Assembly: GCA_023657465.1 (NCBI GenBank)
Contig: JAGTJX010000003.1
Span: 133,436-197,435 of the forward strand
DNA length: 64,000 nucleotides
Direction of reading: 5' to 3'
Source: Lysobacteraceae bacterium
GTDB taxonomy: Bacteria > Bdellovibrionota > UBA1018 > JAGTJX01
Shown: in pieces, positions 53,418-62,764 of the stretch
Layout of the letters: each line of letters opens with the position of its first letter
How positions within the stretch are numbered: the first letter of the stretch is position 1
The notes under the pieces: generated by a model
Database searches by the model: none
Told to the model about the DNA's origin: nothing
The model's input: only the letters and a program-made list of their open reading frames with translations
Position numbers and translations under genes: made by a program

Positions 53418-54584
53418 TTATTTGGCGGAATCAAATTTCAAATTAATAAAATAAATGCCAGTACCATAACTGCTCATTTGCCCATCAAGCCAGCTCACAT
53501 CTTCAGCTTCTTCAGGATCAGAAGAGTAATTTGCAATGAGGAACTCATGTTCACTTTTTTGAATAATTGAAGCAAAAGCTGTATCTCCCCCTGAGGGTAG
53601 ATCTGACATCCATTCCACTTTTCTTTTAGCAGTATTGATGTGATAGAGCGCTGTACGCTTCGGTCTTAATGAATATCTAGTAAGAATAATCCATTTTCTA
53701 ATCGAGTCAGGGAGCCAGAGATTGAGTAGTCCGAAAGGTTTTCTTCCCACATCTCTTCTCGCTATCATATAGATCTCATCTCCATGCTTGAAGAGCCGAG
53801 GAGAGTCGTATCTCTTGGGATCACTCTTTTTTAGTGACTCCCATTGATTCAATTGATCTGTAGCGGCTGTAAATATTTGTGACCCATAGCCTGAAGCATC
53901 ACCGTCTTCATTTCGCCCTACAGCCCAGAATGTTCCGTCATCTTTGAATTCGAATCCGACTTCGGACACTCCGCCTACATAAAGATCGGCGCCTATCTTA
54001 GACCAATTAAACCCATCATTGGATTCTTTGAGTATGACTTCAATTCGACTCGCACCTGCATGATAGTGATTACCAATATATGAAGTAGCGTAATATTTAT
54101 TTTTTCTTTTTTTGATTTCCCAAACGATTTCTCCTTTTTCTCCCCATTCTTCAACTTCAGACCACTCTTTGCCATTGTGTGTGCGGGTTCTTAAGAGTCG
54201 ATTCGGTTCGAACTTGATAGGATTTGTGCCAGCTTCAAAAAAACTCAAAACTAACTCATCTTGAGTCACTAGAAAGTAAGGCTCTCTCACGTCTCTATTC
54301 AGACTCAGAATAGTTTCATGTTCCCAGGTTTTGCCATCATCTCCAGAAGACATGACTATGATACGAGCTTTCTTCGATGCGAAGTGTGTAGCTGAGTTTC
54401 TCCAGGCCATAAACAATCTTCTTTTGTATTGTTCAATGGCAACATTATTGTTTGACGCTCTCAATCGAACAGATCTTGGTAACCGGTCAGAGGGAACGAT
54501 TTTTTCAATATCTGAGAAAGTAAAAGATTCATAGCTATGGCTTGAATTCAGCGCAAATACAAAAAGAAGTACAATACTATTCAT
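53418..54584 (-). CDS. Exported sialidase-fold (BNR/Asp-box) protein
   Basis: 388 residues with a short signal peptide (SIVLLFVFALNSSHS). Two Asp-box-like repeats (SSGDDGKTWEH, SNDGFNWSKI) mark a six-bladed propeller of the sialidase or BNR type. A possible catalytic arginine triad cannot be assigned by eye. It may be a glycan-binding or hydrolytic exoprotein. It is convergent with the MetE-like gene, with only 2 bp between stop codons. Confidence 0.75.
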   Translation of the reverse strand: MNSIVLLFVFALNSSHSYESFTFSDIEKIVPSDRLPRSVRLRASNNNVAIEQYKRRLFMAWRNSATHFASKKARIIVMSSGDDGKTWEHETILSLNRDVREPYFLVTQDELVLSFFEAGTNPIKFEPNRLLRTRTHNGKEWSEVEEWGEKGEIVWEIKKRKNKYYATSYIGNHYHAGASRIEVILKESNDGFNWSKIGADLYVGGVSEVGFEFKDDGTFWAVGRNEDGDASGYGSQIFTAATDQLNQWESLKKSDPKRYDSPRLFKHGDEIYMIARRDVGRKPFGLLNLWLPDSIRKWIILTRYSLRPKRTALYHINTAKRKVEWMSDLPSGGDTAFASIIQKSEHEFLIANYSSDPEEAEDVSWLDGQMSSYGTGIYFINLKFDSAK

Positions 54585-54686
54585 GAGATCCTTCCTTGGA
54601 TTATAAATATTACTAATATAGTAAAGTATTAGAAGTTGATTTCAAAATAAAAAAAGTACATCGGTTAAGAACAGATTGAATCTGGT

Positions 54687-56138
54687 CTACTTTGACTTTT
54701 TTATCTTTTTCTTCTTAGATTTATTCTTTTTCGCTTTAACAGGGACTTCAGATTTAACAATGCCGTCTTCGTCATTCAAAGCTTCCTGCGTGTCCTTCAC
54801 CACCTGCTTCACATTCTTAATGATAGATGGACCAATGTTGATGATCTCTTTCGGAGCATTCTTAATCTTAATCCCAATCTTTCCTGGCAAATCTCTTCCA
54901 ACTTGCAGAATATTCACTTCCTGATCGGGATTATCTTTCACACGTTGCCACTCTTCACTTCCAGGTGTCAGAAGAGGCTTAGATAGTCCCGTATCATCAA
55001 TATTATTCACGTTAGGGAAGAACGTATTATCAAACTTACGGTTGAGTGATGGAATGAGATCTAAGAGTTCTAGAATCTTGATTGTATCAATACCAGCAGC
55101 ATAAATGATGTTTTGGTAAGTAGGTGCAGAAACATCTATACCCGCACCGAAATAGAATATCCAAGGATTCACTTGAAGCGCAGTCGTCCAATGTAGACGA
55201 GTACCCGCATTGTCTATTCTTGGAGTTTCAATATAAGTACCCATACTGATCTTACCTTTAAAACCTGAGAACTCTGCGAAGTTATAAGCAAGACCCACTC
55301 GGGGTATGAATCCCGCAATCGTTCCAATGGATGTAGTTTGCTGAGAGAGCAATCCTGCATTTTTTGTCACACCAATAAATTCTACTGCAGTTGCAAGTTG
55401 GAAATGTCGATTAGGGATCCAACCTAGCCCTAATGATGTCCTCCAAGGAGAATACGCTTCTTGGAAGAAGTCCGTAACGATTCCAGAGGATTGACTGAGA
55501 TTTCCTGGATAGTTGATGGGTGTTGTGAGCGTACTTGCGATAAAGGTTCTCCAAGGTAATTGATAGAGAGTTCCGATCGTGAAACCAGGTGCCATAATAA
55601 TATTGCTATTTAGTCCTGTTGATCGGTAGTTATGTCCTAAGATGAATCCCGCGCCGAGAGATAACTTGTCCTTAAAAAACACCTTCGATCCTGAGAAAAT
55701 AATTTCGCGAGTACTATTCTCAAGAGTTACGTTCTGACCACCGATCAAATAAGTACTCTGCTCGTTATGTACTGGCCTGATCGCAATTCCAAACCCGTAG
55801 GGATAATGCTGAGATGCGATTGAAGATGCCAGACTCCAATGTGCTTCATTGTTTGGATCCAACTGTCCGTTTTGAATCCACTGCCCATTAAAAGTTATCT
55901 TCGTTCCGCTAAAGGTCATAGCAAGACCTGCTGGATTCACAAATGCAGTGTCAGCGGTCATCGGTGCAGCAATGTTAGTTCCTGCCATACCGAGAGTCGT
56001 GATTCCGCCAATGATCGTACCTGAGTAAGCCGCAAAGCCCTGAGTTCGCGTTGAATAAGGAAGCGGATTATAAGCGTGTGCGCTCAGTGATACTAAGCTT
56101 ACCAGCCCAATACATAAGCGAACATGAGTGGAGCGCAG
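54687..56138 (-). CDS. FadL/OMPP1-family outer-membrane transporter, non-standard start
   Basis: The FadL hallmark N-terminus (NPLPYSTRTQGFAAYSG, then GMAGTNIAAPMTADTAFVNP) is read upstream of the first ATG at 55988. The signal peptide (VRLCIGLVSLVSLSAHA) is also upstream. The frame is closed by TGA at 56150-56148, and no ATG, GTG or TTG lies before the signal peptide. CTG 56138 would fit best. The barrel body and a Lys-rich tail (KKNKSKKKKIKKSK) complete it. FadL-type barrels take up hydrophobic compounds. It overlaps the DHS-like gene by 40 bp. Confidence 0.75.
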   Translation of the reverse strand: MRSTHVRLCIGLVSLVSLSAHAYNPLPYSTRTQGFAAYSGTIIGGITTLGMAGTNIAAPMTADTAFVNPAGLAMTFSGTKITFNGQWIQNGQLDPNNEAHWSLASSIASQHYPYGFGIAIRPVHNEQSTYLIGGQNVTLENSTREIIFSGSKVFFKDKLSLGAGFILGHNYRSTGLNSNIIMAPGFTIGTLYQLPWRTFIASTLTTPINYPGNLSQSSGIVTDFFQEAYSPWRTSLGLGWIPNRHFQLATAVEFIGVTKNAGLLSQQTTSIGTIAGFIPRVGLAYNFAEFSGFKGKISMGTYIETPRIDNAGTRLHWTTALQVNPWIFYFGAGIDVSAPTYQNIIYAAGIDTIKILELLDLIPSLNRKFDNTFFPNVNNIDDTGLSKPLLTPGSEEWQRVKDNPDQEVNILQVGRDLPGKIGIKIKNAPKEIINIGPSIIKNVKQVVKDTQEALNDEDGIVKSEVPVKAKKNKSKKKKIKKSK

Positions 56139-57079
56139 ATGGTTGCATCACTTTCTACAATGAATTTTGGTGTATCGATTCCTAGTTTAGCCCAAGTGAT
56201 TTTCTCATTGGGTACGGCGCCAGAATACGACCCATAGCTCGTGGTTGAATCACTGATCTGACAGAAGTAACTCCAGAGTTTAGGATTCTTGCCGAGATCT
56301 TTTTCCAACATCGGAACAACACAAATTGGGAAATCTCCTGCGATACCGCCGCCGATTTGGAAGAAGCCGATCGAGTTATTCTTCGAAGCACTCATGTACC
56401 ACTCGCAAAGTGAGGTCATGTATTCGATTCCAGTTTTAACCGTGTGCACGTTCTTCACTTCGCCTGTAATGCAAAAGCTTGCATACATGTTCCCAAGCGT
56501 TGAATCTTCCCAGCCCGGTACTACCATAGGGAGATTCTTCTCCGCAGCTGCAAGTAGCCAACTGTTCTTAGGGTCGATTTGGTATTCGTCTTTGAATTTT
56601 CCACTGAGTAATACTTTGTAGAAATACTCATGAGGGAAGTAGCGCTTACCTTCCTTCTCTGCTTGTTGCCATTCAGCTGCCATGACTTTCCAGATTTTCC
56701 TCATCGCTTCTTCTTCTGGAATACAAGTATCGGTCACGCGGTTCAGATTCTTCTTCAGTAACTCATGCTCTTGTTCAGGAGTGAGATCTCTGTAGTTTGG
56801 AATTCTGACGTAGTGATCGTGAGCCACTAAGTTATAAACATCTTCTTCAAGGTTTGCTCCCGTGCAAGAAATCGCATGAACCTTATCCTGACGGATCATC
56901 TCAGCAAGTGAAAGTCCAAGTTCCGCAGTGCTCATCGCACCTGCAAGAGTGACCATCATCTTATCGCCACGAGCGATGTGTTTCTTATACGCTTCAGAAG
57001 CATCAATCAACGTTGCTGAATTGAAGTGTCTGTAGTGATGTTTAATGAATTCCGAAATAGCGCCATTAGTATTCTTCAT
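56099..57079 (-). CDS. Deoxyhypusine synthase-like enzyme
   Basis: 326 residues of the DHS family. The NAD-binding stretch TLAGAMSTAELG and SCTGANLEEDVYNL are present, and the lysine that carries the aminobutyl group fits ITWAKLG near the end (SWGK in eukaryotes), followed by VESDATICAPLMFAYVLG. Bacteria lack eIF5A, so the bacterial branch probably makes a polyamine such as homospermidine or modifies another target. The gene is followed by the FadL-like frame, overlapping it. Confidence 0.88.
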   Translation of the reverse strand: MKNTNGAISEFIKHHYRHFNSATLIDASEAYKKHIARGDKMMVTLAGAMSTAELGLSLAEMIRQDKVHAISCTGANLEEDVYNLVAHDHYVRIPNYRDLTPEQEHELLKKNLNRVTDTCIPEEEAMRKIWKVMAAEWQQAEKEGKRYFPHEYFYKVLLSGKFKDEYQIDPKNSWLLAAAEKNLPMVVPGWEDSTLGNMYASFCITGEVKNVHTVKTGIEYMTSLCEWYMSASKNNSIGFFQIGGGIAGDFPICVVPMLEKDLGKNPKLWSYFCQISDSTTSYGSYSGAVPNEKITWAKLGIDTPKFIVESDATICAPLMFAYVLGW

Positions 57080-57100
57080 GGGAAGAAAACTACCGCTATT

Positions 57101-58024
57101 TTATTCTCTCATCAACTCTAAACGTTGAATTCTCATCTCAAGCGGAGGATGAGTAGAGAATAGAGCGAGTAGCCCTCCCCTACTGCCCGAGATCTTCATC
57201 GCTTTGAATGCAGGTGCATCATGTGTAGGATCCTGGATTCCGCTCACGGATTTAAGTCTTTCGAGAGCTGCAATCATCTTGTCACGACCTGCAAGCTTCG
57301 CTCCTCCAGCATCTGCACGGAATTCTCGGAAACGAGAGAACCAAGCCACCACCATAGAACCCATGATCGTGAACACGATCTCAAACACGAAGCTCATGAT
57401 ATAGAACATCGGACCATTGAAGCCGCTTGACTCAGAGTCATCGTCACTGCGACGTTGAGAAAGAGCAAACGCAAGAGCTCGAGAGAGGAACATCACAAAC
57501 GCGTTGATCACACCTTGTATCAGAGTGAGTGTGACCATGTCGCCATTAGCGATGTGAGCGACTTCGTGACCAATCACACCCTCAACTTCTTCACGCTTCA
57601 TACGATCTAGCAGTCCAGTGGATACAGCCACGAGTGAAGAGGACTTAGTAGCACCGGTAGCAAACGCATTTGGCTCTGGAGAATCGAAGATTCCTACTTC
57701 TGGCATCTTAGGGAGGCCCGCAGATCTTGCAAGATTGTGAACCATTTGCACTAAATCAGATAAATGATGATCGTGAGTTTTAGGATCGATGATCCTGACA
57801 CCCATCATGGTCTTGGCCATGAACTTCGACATCAGTAGACTGATGAAGGATCCACCCATACCCCAAACCAAACAGAATGCTGCGAGTGATTGATAGTCCA
57901 TGCCTCGAGCGGTCAGATAAGGACCTACTCCGAGAACGTTCAGCACGATTGAAATCGTCGCCATCACGAGAATGTTGACTAAAAGAAACAGGAAAATTCT
58001 TTTGAAAAAGACCATTTTTGTCAC
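57101..58024 (-). CDS. htpX: Membrane metalloprotease HtpX
   Basis: 307 residues with two N-terminal and two central transmembrane helices. The zinc motif is VIGHEVAHIANGD, and the third ligand Glu follows in FSRFREFRADAGGAKLAG. HtpX is a heat-shock-type protease of misfolded membrane proteins that acts beside FtsH. GAGGTG lies 7 nt before ATG 58024. Confidence 0.95.
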   Translation of the reverse strand: MTKMVFFKRIFLFLLVNILVMATISIVLNVLGVGPYLTARGMDYQSLAAFCLVWGMGGSFISLLMSKFMAKTMMGVRIIDPKTHDHHLSDLVQMVHNLARSAGLPKMPEVGIFDSPEPNAFATGATKSSSLVAVSTGLLDRMKREEVEGVIGHEVAHIANGDMVTLTLIQGVINAFVMFLSRALAFALSQRRSDDDSESSGFNGPMFYIMSFVFEIVFTIMGSMVVAWFSRFREFRADAGGAKLAGRDKMIAALERLKSVSGIQDPTHDAPAFKAMKISGSRGGLLALFSTHPPLEMRIQRLELMRE

Positions 58025-58120
58025 CTCTTTAAGATAATAAGATGGCTACCCCCCTTGTACCTGTCAAGCGAAACCGGTATGAGAATCGTTAGCTCAATTG
58101 AGCGGGGGGGGGAAGTAAAA

Positions 58121-59527
58121 ATGTCGAGTACTGTTCTAACGGATTCTATAACTACATACACAAATAAAGACCAAGAGATTAATAAGTTTCCACCACAAAT
58201 TTATTACATCGTGGGAAACGAAGCCGCTGAGCGTTTCAGCTACTACGGAATGAGAAGCATTCTGTTTGTGTTTATGACTCAAACACTCCTCATGCCAGCA
58301 AATGAGGCGAAGAGTGTTTATCACCTCTTCATCAGCGCTTGTTACCTCTTGCCATTACTTGGCGGGTGGCTAGCTGATAAATATTTTGGAAAATATAAAA
58401 CGATCCTAGCTCTCTCTACTTTCTACTGCTTCGGTCACGCGGTTTTAGCGATGTGGGAATCCAAAGAAAGTTTATTTGTAGGCTTGGGTTTAATCGCTCT
58501 GGGATCTGGCGGGATCAAACCTTGTATTTCATCTTTCGTAGGTGATCAATTCACAGAGAAAAACAAACACCTCATCAACCGAGTCTATGACTGGTTCTAC
58601 TTCTCGGTGAACTTCGGTGCTTTCTTCTCAAGCTTACTGATTCCTTTCATCTTGCCACGTTTCGGTTCAGGTGTTGCGTTTGGAATTCCAGGTATTCTTA
58701 TGGGTCTAGCGCTCATCATTTTCTACGTTGGACGCAAACACTACGTAAACATGCCTCCAACATCGGAGACGGGTGGAACGAGTTTCCTGACTGTTATGTT
58801 CTACGCTCTCACTCATTTAGGTGCAGATCGCAAAGGTGGCGATAGCTTCATTGATGTGGCTCGAAGCAAGTACACCATAGAAGACGTGGATGCTGCGAAG
58901 GCCGCTTGGAATATTTTCAAGCTCTTCACTGTCATCGCTCTCTTCTGGGCGCTGTTCGACCAACAAGGCGCTAGCTGGACTGAACAAGCTGCGAAGATGG
59001 ATCTGAATGTATTCGGTTACAAACTCGAAGCTTCACAAATTCAAGCGATGAACCCCATCATGGTCATGCTGCTCATCCCACTCTTCTCGGGATGGCTCTA
59101 TCCTTTCATCACAAAAATGGGATTTGAATTGACGATGCTTCGTAAGCTTTCCATTGGAATGCTACTCGCAGGTACTTCCTTCATCAGCATGGGGATATTC
59201 CAAGTACTCATTGACGGAGGAGCTAAACTCTCTGTTGCTTGGCAGATCCTTCCATACTTGGTTTTGACCATGTCAGAAGTAATGGTCTCTATCACTGGAC
59301 TTGAGTTTGCGTACACCCAAGCGCCTAAGTCCATGAAAGGCACCATCATGAGCTTCTGGCTACTCACAGTGTTTGCAGGGAATCTCCTCGCAGCTACAGT
59401 AGCGGCACTCAATAAGTTCAAGGGACCGATGGAGTTTTTCTTCTTCGCAGGTCTGATGACTGCTGCAAGCTTTGTATTCATCTGGGTAGCCTCCAGGTAC
59501 AAAATGCGCGATCAGCTAGCTCGCTAG
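58121..59527 (+). CDS. POT-family proton-coupled peptide transporter
   Basis: ATG 58121 gives 468 residues (upstream TTG 58055 or ATG 58079 are in frame). About 12 to 14 transmembrane helices are visible, with the PTR2 signature YYIVGNEAAERFSYYGMRSI containing ExxER. GLGLIALGSGGIKPCISSF is the second family block. It imports di- and tripeptides with protons. The Shine-Dalgarno region contains nine consecutive G residues (58104-58112). It is divergent from htpX. Confidence 0.93.
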   Translation: MSSTVLTDSITTYTNKDQEINKFPPQIYYIVGNEAAERFSYYGMRSILFVFMTQTLLMPANEAKSVYHLFISACYLLPLLGGWLADKYFGKYKTILALSTFYCFGHAVLAMWESKESLFVGLGLIALGSGGIKPCISSFVGDQFTEKNKHLINRVYDWFYFSVNFGAFFSSLLIPFILPRFGSGVAFGIPGILMGLALIIFYVGRKHYVNMPPTSETGGTSFLTVMFYALTHLGADRKGGDSFIDVARSKYTIEDVDAAKAAWNIFKLFTVIALFWALFDQQGASWTEQAAKMDLNVFGYKLEASQIQAMNPIMVMLLIPLFSGWLYPFITKMGFELTMLRKLSIGMLLAGTSFISMGIFQVLIDGGAKLSVAWQILPYLVLTMSEVMVSITGLEFAYTQAPKSMKGTIMSFWLLTVFAGNLLAATVAALNKFKGPMEFFFFAGLMTAASFVFIWVASRYKMRDQLAR

Positions 59528-59539
59528 TCACTAGATAAC

Positions 59540-59569
59540 AGGAGGGGCATCTTAACAGGTGCTCCTCCT
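59540..59569 (+). terminator. Terminator between convergent genes
   Basis: aggaggggcatc (59540-59551) pairs with ggtgctcctcct (59558-59569) in a 12-bp stem with two G-U pairs and a 6-nt loop, 13 bp after the transporter stop. It lies between the transporter and ribH and may serve both strands. Confidence 0.6.
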
Positions 59570-59578
59570 CATCTAAGT

Positions 59579-60001
59579 TTAAAATTTGCTTAGCAACTTC
59601 ACACTCTTCACAACAGCAAGTGTCGCTTCTCTACCTTTGTTGTCAGTATTAGAACGAGATCTGAGAAGTGCTTGTTCTTCATTGTAAGTGGTGAGAATCC
59701 CAAACCCAATCGGTACTCCTGTTTGCAAAGCAACGTTTTGTAATCCATGAGCAGTTGCATCGGAAATGTACTCGAAGTGTGCAGTATCTCCCTTGATCAC
59801 GCAACCTAAACACACGACGCCTTGGTACTTACCAGACTCTGCAATCTTCTTCGCGATGAGTGGCATTTCGAATGCGCCAGGTGCTACGAATAAATCTTTG
59901 TCGAAAAACGGAATTTCATTCTCAGCAAGAATCTCTTTTGCTCCAGCAAGGAGTCCATCAGTTATTTCTTTATGATATTTGCTCCAGACAATCGCAATCA
60001 C
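59579..60001 (-). CDS. ribH: 6,7-dimethyl-8-ribityllumazine synthase RibH
   Basis: 140 residues with FDKDLFVAPGAFEMPLIAKK and GCVIKGDTAHFEYISDATAHG, the lumazine synthase motifs; catalytic His is in GDTAHF. It condenses the ribityl pyrimidine with dihydroxybutanone phosphate. It is the last gene of the rib operon and overlaps ribBA by 4 bp. The protein seems a little short at the N-terminus compared with E. coli. Confidence 0.95.
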   Translation of the reverse strand: MIAIVWSKYHKEITDGLLAGAKEILAENEIPFFDKDLFVAPGAFEMPLIAKKIAESGKYQGVVCLGCVIKGDTAHFEYISDATAHGLQNVALQTGVPIGFGILTTYNEEQALLRSRSNTDNKGREATLAVVKSVKLLSKF

Positions 60002-61206
60002 TGCCAGACCCCTTGAATCTCATTGAGAATATGCCCCATCTTTGTGAGCTTAGTCGAGAGGTAGCGAGAGTTGTGAGCATTCGGTTTTGCTTCTAGCGAC
60101 TGATGTGAAAAAATCGTTACTCCGTAATTTTTGAGTTCTTTTATTTTAATCGGATTATTGGTGAGGAGTGAGATTTGGGTCACACCGAGATCCTTCAGCA
60201 CTCGAGCTGCAAGGACGTAGTTTCTGATATCATCTTCCAAACCCAGAGCATGATTCGCTTGCACTGTATCCATGCCCTGATCTTGTAGAGCGTAAGCACG
60301 GATCTTGTTCACGATTCCAATTCCCCGACCCTCGTGCTGCTTCAAGTACACCAGCACTCCGCTGCCAGCTTCACCCATGAGTCTCAAAGACTCTGAAAGC
60401 TGCCATCCGCAATCACATTTGAGTGAGCCTAAAACATCACCTGTGAAACATTCGCTATGCACTCTCACTAGAGGTGCCGGATTGGACTTCAGATCGCCTA
60501 CTTGAATAGCGATGGCTTCGAATTGCTTGGTCTCATCTTCATAAGCACCGATAGTAAGAAGTCCAAACTCTTCTGTAGGAAGTTTTGAAACAGCTGAATA
60601 CAAGCCTTGCTTCTCATTTTCAATTCTATACTTAATCAGGTCGTGAATCTTGACGATTGGAATGTCCCACTGAGCTGAGAATTTCTCGAGATCCTCACCA
60701 CGAGCCATCTGTCCATCGTCACGAATGATTTCGCAGATCACAGCTGATGGCCAGAGCCCTGAAAGCTTCATGAGATCTACCGATCCTTCAGTATGACCCT
60801 GACGAGTGAATACGCCATTCTCTCGTGCCTTCAGAGGAAAAATATGACCAGGAGAAATAATGCTATTAGGGCCAGATGCAGGATCAGAAGCCACTCGTAC
60901 AGTAAGTGCACGATCATATGCTGAGATTCCAGTCGTCACACCCGTAGCAGCTTCAATCGATACTGTAAACGCTGTCTGTTTCTTAGATTGATTCTTAGTC
61001 ACCATCATAGGAAGCGCCAAACGCTCGATCTCAGATTGAGACATCGCTAGACAGATGAGCCCACGTGCATGCATCGCCATGAATTGAATCGCTTCTGGAG
61101 TAACGAGTTCACCACTGAGAATCAAATCACCTTCGTTCTCACGACCTTCGTCATCTACGAGAATGATCATTTTGCCTGCACGAAGTTGATCTATAATTTT
61201 TTTCAT
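59998..61206 (-). CDS. ribBA: Bifunctional RibBA (DHBP synthase/GTP cyclohydrolase II)
   Basis: 402 residues. The N-terminal RibB domain has LVDDEGRENEGDLILSGE and HTEGSVDLMKLSG. The C-terminal RibA domain has VHSECFTGDVLGSLKCDCGW with the three zinc cysteines, and QHEGRGIGIVNK. It supplies both precursors of riboflavin. It overlaps ribE and ribH by 4 bp. Confidence 0.96.
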   Translation of the reverse strand: MKKIIDQLRAGKMIILVDDEGRENEGDLILSGELVTPEAIQFMAMHARGLICLAMSQSEIERLALPMMVTKNQSKKQTAFTVSIEAATGVTTGISAYDRALTVRVASDPASGPNSIISPGHIFPLKARENGVFTRQGHTEGSVDLMKLSGLWPSAVICEIIRDDGQMARGEDLEKFSAQWDIPIVKIHDLIKYRIENEKQGLYSAVSKLPTEEFGLLTIGAYEDETKQFEAIAIQVGDLKSNPAPLVRVHSECFTGDVLGSLKCDCGWQLSESLRLMGEAGSGVLVYLKQHEGRGIGIVNKIRAYALQDQGMDTVQANHALGLEDDIRNYVLAARVLKDLGVTQISLLTNNPIKIKELKNYGVTIFSHQSLEAKPNAHNSRYLSTKLTKMGHILNEIQGVWQ

Positions 61207-61802
61207 TGAGTGACAGCCCTCGTGAGTTTCTCTACATACTTAGCTAAAATATCGACTTCAATATTCACAAGAGAACCTAATGCAAGCTGTGAAAGTGTGG
61301 TCACAGTCCAAGTATGAGGAATGATCATGAGTGAGACGATATCCCCTTCAATAGAATTTATGGTGAGGCTCACTCCTTGAACAGTGATCGAACCCTTCTC
61401 TACGCAATATTTTTTGAGATTAACTGGAAGAGTGATTTTGAGTTCTTGTGAGTCACCCACTTTGAGAATGGACGAAACTGTTCCAACTCCATCGACATGT
61501 CCTTGCACCCAGTGACCTGACATGCGGTCACCGAATTTTACTGAGCGTTCTATATTGATCAAATTTTGTGATTTTATATTTTTAAAGTGTGAGCGAGTGA
61601 GTGTTTCATCACTTAAGAAAAACTGTGCTCGCTTCTCGTTTCGATTCCAATCAGTCACCGTGAGGCAAACACCATCGCAGGCAACGCTCTCGCCTAATGC
61701 AAGATCGTCGTTCAAATCTATTTTAAGATCCAATGTGATTCCTGCCTGAGAGGGCTTGATCTGGGTGACTAAAGCTGTTTGTTCAATGATTCCTGAAAAC
61801 AT
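61203..61802 (-). CDS. ribE: Riboflavin synthase alpha chain
   Basis: 199 residues with two lumazine-binding repeats. It starts MFSGIIEQTALV, with SVACDGVCLTVTDW, GHWVQGHVDGVG and SLTINSIEGD as family marks. It dismutates two lumazines to riboflavin. It overlaps ribD by 34 bp and ribBA by 4 bp. Confidence 0.95.
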   Translation of the reverse strand: MFSGIIEQTALVTQIKPSQAGITLDLKIDLNDDLALGESVACDGVCLTVTDWNRNEKRAQFFLSDETLTRSHFKNIKSQNLINIERSVKFGDRMSGHWVQGHVDGVGTVSSILKVGDSQELKITLPVNLKKYCVEKGSITVQGVSLTINSIEGDIVSLMIIPHTWTVTTLSQLALGSLVNIEVDILAKYVEKLTRAVTQ

Positions 61803-62743
61803 ACGTTCGTTTTAATCTCAATCTGGTCTGGCTCACCGTTAATTATGGCCTGTCGTATTATCACAGATTCATTCCAGATGCCCAATGCAAATACCGCCTG
61901 CGTTAGGCTCACTCCTGCCTCGACTAAGACCTGTGTAACTCCTTGTTTACCCAGTCTTTTTAGTTCAGTGAGATAGTCATGTCCCACCCTATATTTGGGG
62001 TCAGGAACCCTGCCTCGTCTGTCGAGGACGACGAGTTCGCGTGAAGGAGCGTCCTCATGGTCGGGAACATGCCTCACTGTAAACTCGGGTTGATCAGCAA
62101 GCACCGTTCCGCTACCTGTAATGATGGCTCCTGATTCACGCCTCAGTATATGAGCGATCACAAGCGAGTCATTTGAAGTGAACGTCTTCTGTCCAGCCGC
62201 AGGAATCATGGATCCTTCTCTGTTCAATGCGACTTTCACAATCACAAAAGGTAATCCCGTTCTCACCCAGTGGAAGAACGGAGCATTCAGTCTCACCACA
62301 CTTTCTAGAACTTCAAGATCTCGTGCAGGAGACTCTTCGTAGCAAACGACTTCTTTACCCGCTTCCACTAACTTCGCATGCCCCTTCCCACCAACAAGCG
62401 GGTTGCAGTCTTTCTGTCCATAAATGACGCGCTTTATCTGAGTTTGCTCTTCAAGTGCGTCTGCGCAAGGTGGAGTTTTGCCGTGATGAGAACAAGGTTC
62501 AAGCGTCACAACCATTGTCACACAATCACTGAGTCTGCCCATTTCAGTAAGTAGCTCTATGAGTTCTCGCTCAGCATGAAGCTTTCCAGCATGTTTATGG
62601 GCAGCTACTGCGATGATCTCACCCTCATGATCCAGAGCTGCAGCTCCGACAGCTGGATTAGGACTTGTAGCGCCAACATATTGCCGGGCACACTCTACAG
62701 CAGCATTCATCGCTAAGTTAATTTTTGTAAAATTTAAACTCAT
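61769..62743 (-). CDS. ribD: Bifunctional deaminase/reductase RibD
   Basis: 324 residues. The deaminase zinc site is HAERELIELL and EPCSHHGKTPPCADAL. The reductase half has ALNREGSM and ITGSGTVLADQPEFTVR, and is somewhat shorter than in E. coli (about 367 residues in total there). It is the first rib gene. Only 21 bp separate it from the divergent gene at 62765, leaving no room for an FMN riboswitch. Confidence 0.94.
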   Translation of the reverse strand: MSLNFTKINLAMNAAVECARQYVGATSPNPAVGAAALDHEGEIIAVAAHKHAGKLHAERELIELLTEMGRLSDCVTMVVTLEPCSHHGKTPPCADALEEQTQIKRVIYGQKDCNPLVGGKGHAKLVEAGKEVVCYEESPARDLEVLESVVRLNAPFFHWVRTGLPFVIVKVALNREGSMIPAAGQKTFTSNDSLVIAHILRRESGAIITGSGTVLADQPEFTVRHVPDHEDAPSRELVVLDRRGRVPDPKYRVGHDYLTELKRLGKQGVTQVLVEAGVSLTQAVFALGIWNESVIIRQAIINGEPDQIEIKTNVCFQESLNKQL

Positions 62744-62764
62744 TTCGGGTTATTTTTATAACAG

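Noticed and set aside
62744-62764. FMN riboswitch ahead of ribD
   Set aside because: Only 21 bp separate ribD from the divergent gene, far too short for an RFN element.
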